Assembly (NCBI GenBank): GCA_013398175.1
Contig: VZRZ01005967.1
Span: forward strand, 62,001 to 126,000
Direction: 5' to 3'
Length of the DNA stretch: 64,000 nt
Source of the DNA: Climacteris rufus
Taxonomy: Eukaryota; Chordata; Aves; Passeriformes; Climacteridae
Shown: piece after piece, positions 62,644 through 64,000 of the stretch
Layout: the number at the start of each line of letters is the position of its first letter
How positions within the stretch are numbered: position 1 is the first letter of the stretch
Notes under the pieces: model-generated
Told to the model about the DNA's origin: nothing
Databases searched by the model: none
The model's input: the letters and a program-made list of their open reading frames with translations, nothing else
Position numbers and translations under genes: made by a program

Positions 62644-62929
62644 TGTCCTGATTTGGGTTGGAATAGACCTAGTTTTCTTCCTAGTCACTGGTACAGTGCT
62701 GTGTTTGGATTCAGTATGAGAATATTGTTGGTAACATATGGATGTTTTGGTTGTTGCTAAGCTGTGCTCACTCTGAGTCAAGGACTTTTCAGTGTCTCTT
62801 GCTTTGCCTATGAGAAGCTGTACCAGAAGCTGGGAGGGAGCATGGCCAGGACAGCTGACCTGAACTGACCAAAGGGATATTCCATGCCATAGGATGTCAT
62901 TTTTACTATGAAAACTGGCGTGGGTGTTG

Positions 62930-62934
62930 CCCAG
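62930..62934. repeat. Left target-site repeat of the inner LTR
   Basis: CCCAG immediately left of the inner LTR, matching GCCAG at 63530-63534 in four of five bases. Confidence 0.6.
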
Positions 62935-63529
62935 TGTGCTGGTTTCATCTGGGGTAGTGTTAATTTTCTTCACAATGGCTAGTATGGGGCTGTGTTTTGG
63001 ATTTGTGCTGAACATAGGGTTGATAATACAGAGATGTTTTTGTTATTGCTGAGCAGGGCTTACACAGAGCCAGGGCTTTTTCTGCTTTTTGTATGGCCAC
63101 ACTGGTGAGGAAGGTGAGGGTGCCTGGGAGGCTGGGAGGAGACACAGCCAGGAGAGGTGACCCAAACTGACCAAAGGGGTATTTCAGACCATGTGACATC
63201 ATGCTCAGGATATGAAGTGAGGGGAAGAAGGGAGAAGGGGGGATATTTGGAGTGATGGTGTTTGTCTTCCCAAGTCACTGTTCTGTGTGATGGGGCCCTG
63301 CTCTCCTGGAGACGACTGAACACCTGCCTGCCTGGGCGAAGCAGTGAATTAATTCCTTGTTTTGCTTTGCTTGTGTGCTCAGCTTTTGCTTTCCCTGTTA
63401 AACTGTCTTTATCTCAACCCATGAATATTCTGGCTTTTACCCTTCTGATTCTCTCCCCAGCCTCTGTGGTGGGAGGGTGAAGGAGGGGCTGCCTGGGGCT
63501 TGGCCGCTGACTGGGGTCAAACCGCGACA
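62935..63529 (+). mobile_element. Solo ERV-type LTR inserted in an older LTR
   Basis: 595 bp, from TGTGCTGGTTT to AAACCGCGACA, so it has TG...CA ends and an imperfect 11-bp terminal inverted repeat. It shares blocks with the outer LTR ('gctgtgttttggattt', 'aactgaccaaagggg', 'tgacatcatgctcag'), so it belongs to the same broad family. Its later part ('ttccttgttttgctttgctt', 'aaactgtctttatctcaacc') differs from the outer LTR. The TATA box is decayed (gctcaggatatgaag), and the polyA signal region reads GTTAAA. Flanked by near-matching 5-bp repeats, consistent with an ERVL-like integrase and later recombination to a solo LTR; the class is inferred. Confidence 0.9.
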
Positions 63530-63534
63530 GCCAG
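63530..63534. repeat. Right target-site repeat of the inner LTR
   Basis: GCCAG immediately right of the inner LTR. See the left copy at 62930-62934. Confidence 0.6.
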
Positions 63535-63643
63535 AAGGGGCTGAGCACTGCTTGGGGATGGGCTGGGCACTGCTGAGTAATTCTACTGGGCATCACTTGT
63601 TTTACTGGGGATTATTTCTTTCTCTTTCTCCTCTTCCTTTTAA

Positions 63644-63700
63644 TCACTATTATTATTATTATCATTATCATTATTATCACTGTTACTGTTAACATTAGTA
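63644..63700. repeat. (ATT/ATC)n tract within the older LTR
   Basis: Trinucleotide-rich tract that is a regular part of this LTR family; it is also seen inverted at 3370-3440. Confidence 0.85.
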
Positions 63701-63912
63701 TTATTTTACTTTGTTTCACTTATTAAACTCTTCTGATATCAGCCCATGAGTTTAACTTTTTTTATCTGATTCTTTTCCCCATCCCACTGTGTGAGTGAGT
63801 GAGTGAGTGAGCAGCTGTGTGGTCTTTACTTGCTGGCAGATTCTAAACTGTGACAGTCCTTTGACCTTTAACACAGCTGTAACAAAATTGGTTCTGCTTT
63901 GTTGTTTTCTAG

Positions 63913-63948
63913 TTAAACCGAAAACCCCAGAGCAGAGTCTCTCAAGAT
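63913..63948 (+). CDS. Candidate exon near window end (weak)
   Basis: A strong acceptor (ctttgttgttttctag) lies 57 bp after the older LTR. In the phase-1 frame required by exon B, the sequence reads VKPKTPEQSLSR, with the Val split across the junction. This frame stops (TAA) about 24 nt after the possible donor AGAT|gtattt. In phase 0 the sequence stays open to the window end, so the frame cannot be decided here. The acceptor and the phase fit are the only evidence. Confidence 0.3.
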
Positions 63949-64000
63949 GTATTTTGGAGCAGAATCTGCCTTAATGCTTTCAGCAGTGCTTTTTTTATCC

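Larger units (their letters stand above)
62644..63855 (+). mobile_element. Older ERV-type LTR split by a younger LTR insertion
   Basis: The left part (62644-62934) runs from TGTCCTGATTT through the 'ggtacagtgctgtgtt' and 'gatgttttggttgttgc' blocks to a decayed TATA region near 62908-62916. The right part (63530-63855) continues in register with 'aaggggctgagcactgcttg'. It then has an ATT-rich tract (63644-63700), a polyA signal ATTAAA (63722-63727), a (GTGA)n run and a terminal CTGTGACA at 63855. Removing the inner element and one target repeat leaves about 612 bp. A 4-bp GTCC flanks the element (62640-62643 and 63856-63859). It belongs to the same subfamily as the LTR at 3350-3856. No internal viral genes are present. 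Confidence 0.88.

Noticed and set aside
62530..63015. 161-codon minus-strand open frame
   Set aside because: It lies across LTR sequence in the antisense direction and has no retroviral or cellular protein resemblance.
1..64000. CRISPR arrays, operons, bacterial mobile systems or intact viral genes
   Set aside because: No regularly spaced repeats, no dense same-strand coding, and no gag, pol or env reading frames beyond CR1 RT remnants.

Overview
The window looks like nuclear DNA of a passerine bird. It is AT-rich and intron-like, with no bacterial gene packing. All recognisable mobile DNA is avian: CR1 LINE fragments, LTRs of one endogenous-retrovirus family, and one short SINE with a tRNA-Ile-like head and a CR1-type tail. 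That SINE matches my memory of TguSINE1, a songbird family, and is the best clue to a passerine. Nearly all open frames in the six-frame translation are chance frames or lie in repeats.

Layout. Positions 1-2640 hold nothing recognisable. A CR1 fragment and a minus-strand LTR abut at 2765-3856. From 3857 to 22260 the DNA is non-coding, with microsatellites, a 4 x 20 bp minisatellite (11595-11674), a polypyrimidine tract (12148-12228), a 28 bp palindrome built like fused LTR ends (14767-14794), a long CR1 copy (15500-16955) and a second CR1 fragment (17591-17890). A CpG island at about 22262-23170 is interrupted by 527 N (22408-22934) and looks like a promoter.

Downstream on the plus strand are two convincing coding exons, 40263-40438 and 43820-43928. 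Both have good splice sites, both are open throughout, and their reading phases match. I read 23170-64000 as the first introns of one plus-strand gene driven from the CpG island. I do not recognise the protein. Weaker candidate exons lie at 52559, 53017, 61706 and 63913. The introns carry CR1 copies (37012-38232, 44765-44855, 47467-48024), the SINE (41099-41241), a probable LTR end (56850-56965), and an LTR nested inside an older LTR of the same family (62644-63855).

I found no CRISPR array, operon, intact retroviral gene, functional tRNA or rRNA gene, or clearly new system. The most useful points are the unidentified gene with its promoter hidden in the gap, the nested LTR with a near-matching target-site repeat, and the 28 bp LTR-terminus palindrome.
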